From: an uncultured Gammaproteobacteria bacterium
GTDB lineage: Bacteria; Pseudomonadota; Gammaproteobacteria; Arenicellales; JAANXG01
Assembly: GCA_947258975.1 (NCBI GenBank)
Contig: CAMYKK010000020.1
Location: 1 to 63,813 of the forward strand
DNA: 63,813 bases
Direction of reading: 5' to 3'
This document shows, in pieces, positions 19,399-28,012 of this stretch. Made by a program: the position numbers and the translations under genes. Under the pieces are notes generated by a model. That model searched no databases, was not told the DNA's origin, and was given only the letters and a program-made list of their open reading frames with translations. Each line of letters opens with the position of its first letter. The stretch's first letter is position 1.

Positions 19399-20541
19399 TC
19401 AGCAGCCCGCGGCAATACGGTCCATATACGCGGTGAAGACGTCCAGATACTGGGGTATTTTGAGCAAGAAGGCATCGTGTCCTTGGTGAGATTCCACTTC
19501 CGCGTATGACACATTCAGATCATTGTCGTGCAAGGCGCGAACGATCTCCCGCGAACGATAAGGGGCGAAACGCCAATCACTGGTGAACGAGATCACCATG
19601 AAATCGGCGCTGACATTCTTGAGCGCGGCCGACAGATCGCCGCCGGCTGCAGCAGCCGGATCAAAATAATCCAAAGCCTTGGTCATTAGCAGATAGGTGT
19701 TTGCGTCGAAACTACCGGCAAAACTGTCTGCTTGATATCGCAGGTAGCTCTCCACTTGAAACTCCACACCGTAGTCAAAATTGATCTTGCCTTCCCGCAG
19801 ATCACGGCCAAACTTTTCGCTCATGAGATCATCGGACAAATAAGTGATATGGCCCAACATGCGGGCCAAGCGCAGGCCGCGCCAGGGTTCGTTCTCGGTC
19901 TCATAGTAACGGCCTTCTCGAAAGTTCGGATCGCTGCATATGGCCTGACGGGCGACCTCGTTGAACGCGATGTTTTGTGCTGTGAGTTTCGGGGCCGCGG
20001 CGATCAGCACCGCGTGGCGGATGCGGCCGGGAAAGTCGATGGCCCATTGCATCGCCTGCATGCCGCCAAGACTGCCGCCGACGACCGCCGCCCATTGCTC
20101 TATGCCCAGGACATTCGCCAGCCGCGCCTGGCTCCTCACCCAGTCCTGCACGGTAACGATCGGGAAGTCCGGCCCGTAAGGGATTCCGGTGTCGGGATTG
20201 ATTGTGGCAGGACCTGTGGAACCGTGACAGCCGCCGATGTTATTGCAGCTAATGACATGAAAACGGTCAGTATCGATGACTTTTCCGGGACCGACCATGT
20301 TATCCCACCAGCCGGGTTTTTTATCGTCGGGATCGTGGTAGCCAGCCGCATGGTGGTTGCCGCTCAAGGCATGACATATCAAAACCGCATTGCTGCGCGC
20401 CGCGTTCAACTCGCCGTAGGTTTCGTACACGATGTCGTAGGTGGCGAGCGTTTCGCCGCTGCTCAGTTGCAGGGACTGATCAAAATGGACGGTTCGCGGC
20501 TGAACGAGGCCGACGGAGTCGTTTGGAAATTGTCGTCGCAT
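19399..20541 (-). CDS. metX: Homoserine O-acyltransferase MetX
   Basis: Acylates homoserine, committing it to methionine. An alpha/beta hydrolase with nucleophile Ser157 in GGSLGG, an oxyanion region [10 protein letters not shown] and the catalytic His in [11 protein letters not shown] start it at the ATG at 20541; a TTG three codons upstream is possible. About 380 aa, normal. MetX enzymes use acetyl-CoA or succinyl-CoA; those encoded with metW in gammaproteobacteria are often succinyltransferases, so the donor is left open. First gene of the metX-yedK-metW operon. I see no SAM riboswitch upstream. Confidence 0.95.
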   Translation of the reverse strand: MRRQFPNDSVGLVQPRTVHFDQSLQLSSGETLATYDIVYETYGELNAARSNAVLICHALSGNHHAAGYHDPDDKKPGWWDNMVGPGKVIDTDRFHVISCNNIGGCHGSTGPATINPDTGIPYGPDFPIVTVQDWVRSQARLANVLGIEQWAAVVGGSLGGMQAMQWAIDFPGRIRHAVLIAAAPKLTAQNIAFNEVARQAICSDPNFREGRYYETENEPWRGLRLARMLGHITYLSDDLMSEKFGRDLREGKINFDYGVEFQVESYLRYQADSFAGSFDANTYLLMTKALDYFDPAAAAGGDLSAALKNVSADFMVISFTSDWRFAPYRSREIVRALHDNDLNVSYAEVESHQGHDAFLLKIPQYLDVFTAYMDRIAAGC

Positions 20542-20745
20542 AGCCGGCAAGTCTATAGAAAGTTGGGGGTCGGCGTCATGATCCTAACGTACCATATTGC
20601 AGCAGATGTGCCCGATGACGGCGACGGGATCGGGTGGCTGGGGCCGCGCCGGGGCGATGACACCTGGGAGTAGGGGCCCGTGACTCGGACCCTCATGTGT
20701 CTATTGCGGGCAGTGCAGGTCCAGGTGTTGGCGACGGAGTCGGGA

Positions 20746-20767
20746 TGGGCGCATGCTCGAGCGCCCA
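20746..20767 (-). other. Short hairpin downstream of the dynamin-like gene
   Basis: TGGGCGC-N8-GCGCCCA, a perfect 7-bp stem between the dynamin-like gene stop and metX. It has no U-tract, so it is at best a weak terminator or mRNA 3'-end protector. Confidence 0.35.
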
Positions 20768-20774
20768 ATGCAAG

Positions 20775-22751
20775 TCAACCGCAGGCGGGCTCGGAGTCCT
20801 GGACCCGGGAATCGTCGGTATCGGTGTCGCCGTAGAGCATCGTGAGCAACTCATCCAGATCCGCAGCACTTTGCTCCAACTCCGCCAGCTGGTCTTGGGT
20901 CTCTTTGATACGGTCCGTCAATGAGGCGTGATTATGCTGCAGTTTTTCCAGGTTTTCCATGCGCCGTACGATGGTGTTTTTGTGTTCATCGATGAGCCGT
21001 TTGATAGGCCGTAACACCGCCTTGCCCCAGTTACGTGCCGAAGTTCGGCAGTCCTGAAAAATGGTACGGGCGCTGATTGCCATCGACAGGAAGAACTTCT
21101 TGATGACGTAATGCTGTTCCATCATGACCAACGCCGCGCTGTCGCGAAATACATCGGCTTCTTTGTGCAGGCGTGTGAACTGACGGACAAACGGTGATAC
21201 CGAAAACTTGACCGGCCGCGTTTTTGGCAATCCACATTCTGTATGAAAGTGCCCGTATATCTTGTCCACCGTATCTCTAATGGCGTCTGCTTCTTTTTCA
21301 ACCAAGTCCAGCGTGTAACGTGTCTCAGTAAAGAATCGCGACATACTGTTACGCAGTCCATGGGTCGTCCAACTGTCACGCATGGTGTCACGGGTTTCAA
21401 CGAGTAACGCGTCGAATTGTTTGAGGTTCATTCGCGCGAGCATGTGTTTTAACTGATCCAATAGTATCTTTCGCGTGACGTTAAAATTCCGAACTTGTTT
21501 TTCGTGGGCAATTTTTTGTTCTTTGAGTCTATTGATCAGATCATCAATTGCCTCGTTGCTTTTTCCCTCCAAGGCGCTTATTTCGGCAAGTTCTCGTTGC
21601 TTGTTCTCGACCAGTAACGCGATCTCATTATATGAAGACTGGACGACATTCCCGGCATCATTGACGACTTTGTCGCGCACAAATTGTTGCTTCAGTGCGA
21701 CGATGTCCACTGAGAGTTTAGCCTCTAATCTAGGCAGTCCGCTGCGTTCGACCAACATCCCGTTTTTCTTGATCTTTCCCACCAGTCCTTTCTGCGCGGA
21801 CACTGGAAAGATATGGCTGCGGTCCACGTCGAGCAACCGCGCGGTCTCATGCAATTGGCGATCGATAAGTTTTTCTACCTCCGATTCACTCAATAAATCG
21901 TCCCAGAATGTGTCCACCTTGTTCAGCGTCACCAGTCGCGACCGGGCGTTTCGGGTGGCGATGCACACGTGATGTTTCCACACTTCGAGGTCGGTCTTTG
22001 TGACCCCGGTATCGGCCGCGAGGACGAACAGAATGGCGTGTGCCGCGGGCAGCATGTTTAGGGTCAGCTCAGGTTCGGATCCCAAGGCATTCAGGCCGGG
22101 TGTGTCGAGGATCACTAAGCCTTGCTTCAGCAGCGGATGCGGAAAATTGATGATCGCATGCCGCCATACCGGAATCTCAACTTGATCTTTACGTACGCTG
22201 ACTTCGTTGATTAATTCGTCCGTGTACAGTCCCAAATCTCTTGCCTGGCCTACTGGCACCGGCTTGCTGCGCATAGTCTCATTCAGGATCTCCGCCATAT
22301 CGTCAGCGGACTCGAGATTTAGGAGCAGTTTGGTCCAATTGATGGTATGTTTTTTGTGCTCGCTTATGGTCAGCGCGGATTTTCGGGTTTCGATGGGAAG
22401 CAGTCGGATGGATGGCTCGATTCGTTCGTCGTAGAGTATCTCGGTCGGGCACATCGTGGTCCGACCGGGCATCGAAGGGAGCAGGCGGCGATTGTAGTCG
22501 GAGAAGAACAGGCCATTGATCAATTCGGTCTTGCCCCGCGAGAATTCGCCAACCACCGCCAGGGTCAGTTTATCCGTACGCAACGAGTCCACCAACTCAT
22601 GCAGTCGTAGTTCATACTCGGCGTCATCGTGATCCTGTCTGTCATACCAATTCTGGTAAGACTGGATCATTTCCATCAGCCGCTTCCGCCATTGGCCATA
22701 ATCATCCAGACGACGCCCAAACAAATCGATGACGACTGCTTTTTGCTGCAT
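20775..22751 (-). CDS. Dynamin-like GTPase
   Basis: A 658-aa large GTPase. The G motifs are all visible: P-loop GEFSRGKT (68-75), a G2 Thr in GRTTMCPTE (96-104), DTPG (216-219) and NKVD (277-280). The rest is predicted to be long helices, with coiled-coil stretches near 400-450 and 605-645, as in the stalk of bacterial dynamin-like proteins. I see no strong membrane-spanning segment at the C-terminus, so membrane contact would be peripheral. Such proteins remodel or repair membranes; the role here is unknown. It stands alone, with long spacers on both sides. Confidence 0.85.
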   Translation of the reverse strand: MQQKAVVIDLFGRRLDDYGQWRKRLMEMIQSYQNWYDRQDHDDAEYELRLHELVDSLRTDKLTLAVVGEFSRGKTELINGLFFSDYNRRLLPSMPGRTTMCPTEILYDERIEPSIRLLPIETRKSALTISEHKKHTINWTKLLLNLESADDMAEILNETMRSKPVPVGQARDLGLYTDELINEVSVRKDQVEIPVWRHAIINFPHPLLKQGLVILDTPGLNALGSEPELTLNMLPAAHAILFVLAADTGVTKTDLEVWKHHVCIATRNARSRLVTLNKVDTFWDDLLSESEVEKLIDRQLHETARLLDVDRSHIFPVSAQKGLVGKIKKNGMLVERSGLPRLEAKLSVDIVALKQQFVRDKVVNDAGNVVQSSYNEIALLVENKQRELAEISALEGKSNEAIDDLINRLKEQKIAHEKQVRNFNVTRKILLDQLKHMLARMNLKQFDALLVETRDTMRDSWTTHGLRNSMSRFFTETRYTLDLVEKEADAIRDTVDKIYGHFHTECGLPKTRPVKFSVSPFVRQFTRLHKEADVFRDSAALVMMEQHYVIKKFFLSMAISARTIFQDCRTSARNWGKAVLRPIKRLIDEHKNTIVRRMENLEKLQHNHASLTDRIKETQDQLAELEQSAADLDELLTMLYGDTDTDDSRVQDSEPACG

Positions 22752-22906
22752 GATTAAGAAACGAAGACGGGAGAGTGCGACTGCAACCGGTCCAGCGATC
22801 GCCGCCGCTAGACCACCCCCGAATCAACCCCCCACTCTTTTGATTGCTGGTTACTTATAAGTCTTAGACGCAGATGGGGGATTGGTCAACCTGGCGACGC
22901 GATCTT

Positions 22907-22928
22907 CGCGGCTGCAAGCCGCTCCCAC
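22907..22928. repeat. REP-like palindrome ending GCTCCCAC
   Basis: GCGGCT-GCA-AGCCGC followed by TCCCAC, almost the textbook form of a Pseudomonas-type REP. Related to the copies at 17660 and near 56351. Confidence 0.6.
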
Positions 22929-22969
22929 AAGAAGGGCTTGTCCTCGCACTGCGACTACGCGCAGCACAA

Positions 22970-23013
22970 GCGCAGCAGAGGGCTTGTCCTCGCGCAGCAG
23001 AGGGCTTGTCCTC
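22970..23013. repeat. Tandem pair of identical 22-bp units
   Basis: Two perfect consecutive copies of a 22-bp unit (22970-22991 and 22992-23013) that begins GCGCAGCAGAGGG and ends CTTGTCCTC. Shorter degenerate pieces flank it. The same unit with three substitutions is repeated at 63655-63698. Confidence 0.75.
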
Positions 23014-23103
23014 GCCACAGCAGGGGAACTACGCGTAGCACTAGCGCAGCAGAGGACAGGATCTTACGGTCGTTGATTGAGTGCTTAATCAGCGCTCAAC
23101 GGC

Positions 23104-23406
23104 TTACGGCTGGTTTTTGCTGAACAGAGCGTCGGGCATGATGAGGGGATGAGCGATAAGTACGGTCTTGATGCGCGAACCATGACCGTGACGGATCGTG
23201 ACATTACGTTTAGGCACCGAGAATGCCGCGGCGAGCATGGCCAGCAGCGCTTGGTTGGCTCTACCGTTCGTCGGCGGCGCCCGCAACCGCACGCGCAGGG
23301 TATCGCCGGTCACGGCAATGATATCGTCATTGCGGGCGCCGGGCTGGACCTTGACGCGTAACACCAGGGTAGCGCCATCCCAGCGATACCAGTGCTGGGA
23401 CGTCAC
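23104..23406 (-). CDS. yggU: DUF167 / YggU family protein
   Basis: A 100-aa conserved protein of unknown function. The signature is LVLRVKVQPGARNDDI at the N-terminus and the APPTNGRANQALL helix. I start it at a GTG (23406) that overlaps the yggT stop (GTGA); this gives MTSQHWYRWDG and the normal family length, while the longer frame would run through yggT. Last gene of yggS / proC-yggT-yggU. Confidence 0.88.
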   Translation of the reverse strand: MTSQHWYRWDGATLVLRVKVQPGARNDDIIAVTGDTLRVRLRAPPTNGRANQALLAMLAAAFSVPKRNVTIRHGHGSRIKTVLIAHPLIMPDALFSKNQP

Positions 23407-23984
23407 GTGAATGCCAGGGCGCGGCCGATGTCCAGGATTGGTTGCACGATGAGCCGCAGCGCCAGGCCCAAGACAATGAACACCAAAATCGGTGACAAGT
23501 CCAAGCCACCCATTGGCGGGAGCAATCGGCGGGCCGGTCCCATTACTGGTTCGGTCAGACTGTTTAACAGGCCCATGGCCGGATGATAACTGCGCGGGCC
23601 TACCCAACTCAGGACCACCCGGATGATGACCGCCACCATGAATACATACACTGTGAGTTGCAGTAGCTCGCCGATGGCGAACACAATCACCCCAGTAGCC
23701 TGTGGGTTCGCGCCACCCATCCAGGCAAGCAGATACACCTTTAACACTGCCAATGCCGACATGAACACCACCGACGCAAGATCCACCCCCCAAGCTCCGG
23801 GGATTATTCGGCGCATGAACATCAGCGGCGGATTGGTCACGGTGACGATGAACTGCGAGATCGGATTGTAGAAGTCCGCGCGCACCCACTGGAACAGGAA
23901 GCGCAGCAACACTAACAATATGTACATACCAAAAACGGTGTCGACGAGAAAAACGCCGGCATTTCCCAAGTAGTTGCCCCCCAT
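23403..23984 (-). CDS. yggT: YggT family membrane protein
   Basis: A small integral membrane protein of 193 aa made of two similar halves, each with a pair of hydrophobic segments and an amphipathic motif (NPISQFIVTVTNPPL; GLLNSLTEPVMGPARRLLPP). Function is not established; it is linked with osmotic tolerance and cell division in some bacteria. Overlaps proC by one base upstream and yggU by four downstream. Confidence 0.92.
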   Translation of the reverse strand: MGGNYLGNAGVFLVDTVFGMYILLVLLRFLFQWVRADFYNPISQFIVTVTNPPLMFMRRIIPGAWGVDLASVVFMSALAVLKVYLLAWMGGANPQATGVIVFAIGELLQLTVYVFMVAVIIRVVLSWVGPRSYHPAMGLLNSLTEPVMGPARRLLPPMGGLDLSPILVFIVLGLALRLIVQPILDIGRALAFT

Positions 23985-24811
23985 CAGTCTCTCCCCAGGA
24001 TTTCGCCCAACTCCGACGCTTTCTTCACCGCAGCGTCGAACGCCCGGTGTAGGATTTCCGGCAACTTGGCCTCGTTCATGACCTCTATTGCGCGCTCCGT
24101 CGTGCCGCCTGGCGAGGTGACTCTGCGGCGCAGCTCCCGTAGATCCTCGTCGCTGTTTATTGCCAATTTCGCCGCGCCCAGGCAGGTCTCCAGGGTCAAC
24201 AGCCGCGCGGTATCGGCGGCGAGGCCATGCTTGTTCGCCGCTTCCTCCAGTGCCTCCATGAAATACATGAAATATGCGGGTCCGCTACCGGACAATGCGG
24301 TCACCGCGTCGAGCATTTTTTCCTCTCCCAGCCACGCGGTGGTGCCCACTGCACGCAGCAGAGATTCCGCAACATCGCGTTTTTCATCATCGACCAGTTC
24401 ATTGGCGTATAGGCCGGTGGCCCCGGAGCCCACGAGTGCCGGCGTATTGGGCATCGCGCGAACGATCGCCAACCCACCTCCCGACCAGCGCTGAATGTCG
24501 CGCTCGCGGATCCCGGCCACGATGGACACCACCAGTGGCCGCTGTTGTTGCAGTGCTTGCTCTGCGGACAGCAACATGTCCCGTGATACTTGGGGCTTGA
24601 CCGCCAGCACCACGACATCGGCGCCTTCGATGGCCGCCTCGTTTCGTGCTACAGCCCGAACTCCCATTTGATGCGCGAAAAAATCGCGTTTTTCCTCGTC
24701 CGGTTCGGAGACGCAGATGCGATCGCGCGGCCAGCCGGTGTTGAGTAACCCGCCGACCAGACTGCGCGCCATATTGCCGCCGCCGATGAAGCCAATAGTT
24801 AGGTTTTGCAT
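23984..24811 (-). CDS. proC: Pyrroline-5-carboxylate reductase ProC
   Basis: Last step of proline synthesis, reducing pyrroline-5-carboxylate with NAD(P)H. 275 aa: Rossmann FIGGGNMARSL at the start, VVLAVKPQ, RAMPNTPALVGSG, and the C-terminal signature LSGSGPAYFMYF through RRRVTSPGGTTERAI. A GTG at 24814 precedes the ATG at 24811 by one codon; ATG is preferred. The order proC-yggT next to yggS and pilT is conserved in pseudomonads and relatives. Confidence 0.96.
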   Translation of the reverse strand: MQNLTIGFIGGGNMARSLVGGLLNTGWPRDRICVSEPDEEKRDFFAHQMGVRAVARNEAAIEGADVVVLAVKPQVSRDMLLSAEQALQQQRPLVVSIVAGIRERDIQRWSGGGLAIVRAMPNTPALVGSGATGLYANELVDDEKRDVAESLLRAVGTTAWLGEEKMLDAVTALSGSGPAYFMYFMEALEEAANKHGLAADTARLLTLETCLGAAKLAINSDEDLRELRRRVTSPGGTTERAIEVMNEAKLPEILHRAFDAAVKKASELGEILGRD

Positions 24812-24972
24812 CACATTCAGATGTTCAAGGGTTCGTTATTCGGTGATGGGCACATTTTTGAATATTCAGGTGTGTATTGTTAAGTAGCGGGCGCCTTGGT
24901 GCAATATGCGGGTTAAGTGTGAGTGCATTCGTGGGAAGCAGGGCGCTGCGTTTGCCTTGGATGCACACCGGC

Positions 24973-25713
24973 CTAGACCGTGGGCGCGCGCCTGCGAGGT
25001 CCGAACAACGCGGTGCCGATGCGAATCATCGTGGCTCCTTCGAGAATAGCGGCGTCCATGTCGGTGGTCATGCCCATGGACAGGGTATCCAGGCGGAGCC
25101 CTTGGGAATTGAGTTGCTCCAGGAGCATGCGGAGTTTGGCGAACGGGCGTCGTTGCGCAATGAGATCGTCGCTCGGCTGCGGAATCGCCATCAATCCCCG
25201 TAACTTGATGCCCGGCAGCGCGCTGGCGGCTTGGGCCACCTCTTCCAGTGACTGCAGGCTCAGTCCGGCCTTGGATGGCTCCTGTTGTATGTTCACCTGC
25301 AGACATATGTTTAACGGGCCTTGATCAGCGGGTCGGTGATGCGACAAGTGGTGTGCAATCTTGATGCGATCCACGCTGTGCACCCATGCAAAATGTTTGG
25401 CGATATCTCGGGTTTTGTTGCTCTGAATTCGTCCGATAAAGTGCCAGATAAGGTCGAGGTCGGCTAGAGCGCGCTGTTTTTGCAGCGCCTCTTGAACGAA
25501 GTTCTCACCAAAATCGCGTATGCCAAGTGCCGCGAGCTCGCGGATCGCCGCTGCGGGCTGCGCCTTGCTGGCGCCGATAAGACGGATATTGTGGGGCTCG
25601 CGACCCACCCGGCGGGTAATGTCGCGAATCGATGCGAGAACCTTATCGAGTCGCTGTTGAGCGGTTTGCAACTGTAAAACGTCTTCATACTGCCTTGTTT
25701 GCGTGCCGTGCAT
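24973..25713 (-). CDS. yggS: Pyridoxal phosphate homeostasis protein YggS
   Basis: A PLP-binding TIM-barrel protein without enzymatic activity that keeps free PLP in balance. 246 aa; the PLP lysine is Lys50 in LIGASKAQP, followed by GENFVQEAL, WHFIGRIQSNK and LSMGMTTDMDAAI. Start ATG at 25713, overlapping the pilT promoter region. A spacer of about 160 nt separates it from proC. Confidence 0.95.
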   Translation of the reverse strand: MHGTQTRQYEDVLQLQTAQQRLDKVLASIRDITRRVGREPHNIRLIGASKAQPAAAIRELAALGIRDFGENFVQEALQKQRALADLDLIWHFIGRIQSNKTRDIAKHFAWVHSVDRIKIAHHLSHHRPADQGPLNICLQVNIQQEPSKAGLSLQSLEEVAQAASALPGIKLRGLMAIPQPSDDLIAQRRPFAKLRMLLEQLNSQGLRLDTLSMGMTTDMDAAILEGATMIRIGTALFGPRRRAPTV

Positions 25714-25722
25714 CGTTATACT
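25695..25722 (+). promoter_or_regulatory. Promoter of pilT-pilU
   Basis: TTGTTT and TATACT separated by 16 nt, about 60 nt upstream of pilT. The -35 box lies inside the 5' end of divergent yggS. Confidence 0.6.
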
Positions 25723-25781
25723 TTAACGGTGAGAATTAAACAAATCGCCGCTCCAGGCTTGACGCCCCAAGGGGATCATCG

Positions 25782-26864
25782 ATGGATATCTCTGAATTAC
25801 TAGCGTTCGCGCACAAGAAAAACGCCTCTGATCTGCACCTTTCATCGGGACTACCGCCATTGATTCGCGTGGACGGGGATATCAAGCGAATCAATGTGGA
25901 TCCGTTGGGGGATCGCACCGTCCACAACATGGTCTATGACATCATGAACGACAAGCAGCAGAAAGATTTTGAGGAATTTCTGCAGGTGGACTTTTCTTTC
26001 GAATTACCCAATATTGCCCGATTCCGGGTGAACGCATTCCAACAGCAACGTGGGCCGTCGGCAGTATTTCGTACCATTCCCACGCGGGTTCTGACCTTGG
26101 ATCAGCTCAACACGCCGCCGGTATTCTCCGAGCTTTCTTTGAAGCCTCGCGGACTGGTGTTGTGCACCGGGCCCACCGGATCCGGCAAATCAACGACGCT
26201 CGCTGCGATGGTGGATCATGTGAATGAAAATATGTTTTCCCACATCCTTACCATCGAGGACCCCATTGAGTTTGTGCACACCAGTAAGAATTGCCTGATC
26301 AATCAGCGGGAATTGGGCCCGCACACATTAGGATTTTCCGAGGCGCTGCGCGCCGCATTGCGGGAGGATCCCGACGTCGTTCTGGTGGGCGAGATGCGTG
26401 ATCTGGAGACCATCCGACTTGCGCTGACCGCAGCGGAGACCGGACATCTGGTGTTCGGCACCCTGCACACCACCTCCGCCGCAAAGACCATTGATCGGAT
26501 CATCGATGTGTTTCCGGCGGCCGAAAAGGAGATGGTGCGCTCGATGTTATCGGAGTCGTTACAGGCGGTCATCGCGCAGGCCCTGATGAAGAAGGTAGGC
26601 GGCGGCCGCACGGCCGCTTGGGAAATCATGATCGCAACATCCGCCATCCGCAATCTGATTCGCGAGAACAAGATCGCGCAGATGTATTCGTCGATCCAAA
26701 CCGGCCACTCGTACGGCATGCAAACCCTCGACCAACACTTGTTGCAACTTGTAAACAGCCGTATGGTCTCGTTGGAGGAAGCGCGTGTACTGGCGATAGA
26801 TAAATCCAAGTTCACCCAGTCCGCGACACCCAAGGCGGGCGGAGCAACTAGTGGAGCATTTTGA
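25782..26864 (+). CDS. pilT: Type IV pilus retraction ATPase PilT
   Basis: Hexameric cytoplasmic ATPase that powers pilus retraction in twitching motility. 360 aa: Walker A GPTGSGKST (130-138), the Asp box around ILTIEDPIEF, Walker B VLVGEMRDLET, the His box GTLHTTSA and the AIRNLIRE motif needed for retraction. The C-terminal tail is a little longer than the usual 344 aa (Gly/Ala-rich end). ATG at 25782; the stop overlaps the pilU start (TGATG). Confidence 0.97.
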   Translation: MDISELLAFAHKKNASDLHLSSGLPPLIRVDGDIKRINVDPLGDRTVHNMVYDIMNDKQQKDFEEFLQVDFSFELPNIARFRVNAFQQQRGPSAVFRTIPTRVLTLDQLNTPPVFSELSLKPRGLVLCTGPTGSGKSTTLAAMVDHVNENMFSHILTIEDPIEFVHTSKNCLINQRELGPHTLGFSEALRAALREDPDVVLVGEMRDLETIRLALTAAETGHLVFGTLHTTSAAKTIDRIIDVFPAAEKEMVRSMLSESLQAVIAQALMKKVGGGRTAAWEIMIATSAIRNLIRENKIAQMYSSIQTGHSYGMQTLDQHLLQLVNSRMVSLEEARVLAIDKSKFTQSATPKAGGATSGAF

Positions 26865-27976
26865 TGCTGTTTACCGATTTTCTAAAATTGATGGTTCATA
26901 AGGATGCGTCAGATCTATTCATCACTGCCGGTGTGGCGCCCAGCCTGAAGGTTGACGGCAAGATCGCGCCGATTACCAAGCAGGCATTGACTCCGGACCA
27001 GTCCCGGGAGTTTGCGTATAGCATCATGAACGAGGAGCAACGCCGTCAGTTTGAGGCCACCAACGAATGTAATTTCGCAATCAACCCTTCGGACATCGGG
27101 CGATTCCGTGTCAACGTGTTTGTACAACAAGGCCGCGTTGGTATGGTGTTGCGCCGGATTCAGACCTACATTCCAAAGTTCGAGGAACTGCACCTGCCAC
27201 CGGTGATGACCGAGCTGGCGATGACCAAACGCGGGTTGCTCATATTTGTCGGCGGAACCGGTACGGGTAAAACCACATCGATGGCGGCGATGGTGGGTTA
27301 CCGCAACGAGCATAGCTACGGACACATCATCACCGTGGAAGACCCCATCGAGTTTGTCCACGAACACAAGAACTGCATTGTCACCCAACGTGAAATCGGC
27401 GTCGATACAGAGTCTTGGGAAATCGCTCTGGTTAATTCTATGCGTCAGGCGCCGGATGTCATCCAGATCGGTGAAATACGCACCCGGGAAACTATGGATA
27501 ACGCGATCGTGTTCGCCGAGACGGGTCACATGTGCCTTGCGACTTTGCACGCCAATAATACCTATCAAGCCATGGACCGCATTATTAATTTCTTCCCTGA
27601 GGAACGGCGTCTGCAGTTGTTGATGGATCTGTCGATGAACTTGCGTGCCATGGTGTCGCAGCGTTTATTGCCGCTCAAAGAGGGAAAGGGGCGGGTTCCT
27701 TCGGTAGAGATCCTGATCAATTCACCGTTGATCTCGGATCTCATTTTGAAGGGAAAAATGCACGAAGTTCGGGATGTCATAGCCCGTTCCCGGGAGGCTG
27801 GCATGCAGACTTTTGACCAGTCTTTGTTCGACCTCTACGACGCCGGCCTGATCAGCTATGAAGATGCGCTTCGTAATGCCGACTCGGCCAATGATCTGCG
27901 ATTGCGCATAAAACTGGAAAGCGGTGACGCCAAGGACTATCAGTTGGGCGAATCGATGCGCAACGTCACGTTTTGA
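26864..27976 (+). CDS. pilU: Accessory retraction ATPase PilU
   Basis: PilT paralogue that supports PilT-dependent retraction under load. 370 aa from the ATG at 26864 (a TTG one codon before is possible). Walker A reads GGTGTGKTT (130-138), with VEDPIEFVHEH, QIGEIRTRETM and ATLHANNT. The PilU-type differences are visible, including replacement of the AIRNLIRE motif by PLISDLILKGK. Overlaps pilT; convergent with the dihydroorotase-like gene. Confidence 0.96.
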   Translation: MLFTDFLKLMVHKDASDLFITAGVAPSLKVDGKIAPITKQALTPDQSREFAYSIMNEEQRRQFEATNECNFAINPSDIGRFRVNVFVQQGRVGMVLRRIQTYIPKFEELHLPPVMTELAMTKRGLLIFVGGTGTGKTTSMAAMVGYRNEHSYGHIITVEDPIEFVHEHKNCIVTQREIGVDTESWEIALVNSMRQAPDVIQIGEIRTRETMDNAIVFAETGHMCLATLHANNTYQAMDRIINFFPEERRLQLLMDLSMNLRAMVSQRLLPLKEGKGRVPSVEILINSPLISDLILKGKMHEVRDVIARSREAGMQTFDQSLFDLYDAGLISYEDALRNADSANDLRLRIKLESGDAKDYQLGESMRNVTF

Positions 27977-28012
27977 AATTGCGGTATCAAACCTGTGGGT
28001 GTGCGAAGCGCA

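Larger units (their letters stand above)
22752..23103. other. Repeat-rich intergenic region upstream of the dynamin-like gene
   Basis: 352 nt with no credible gene. It holds a REP-like palindrome at 22907-22928 and then a tandem 22-bp repeat (22970-23013) with related degenerate copies on both sides, extending to about 23060. Confidence 0.6.

Noticed and set aside
19732-20673. 313-codon plus-strand frame opposite metX
   Set aside because: Antisense to metX with no ribosome binding site or domain.
20542-20774. SAM or SAH riboswitch upstream of metX
   Set aside because: No conserved GCAACC-type core or matching stems are seen in the metX leader.
22970-23013. CRISPR array
   Set aside because: The units are directly adjacent without spacers, and no cas genes are in the window.
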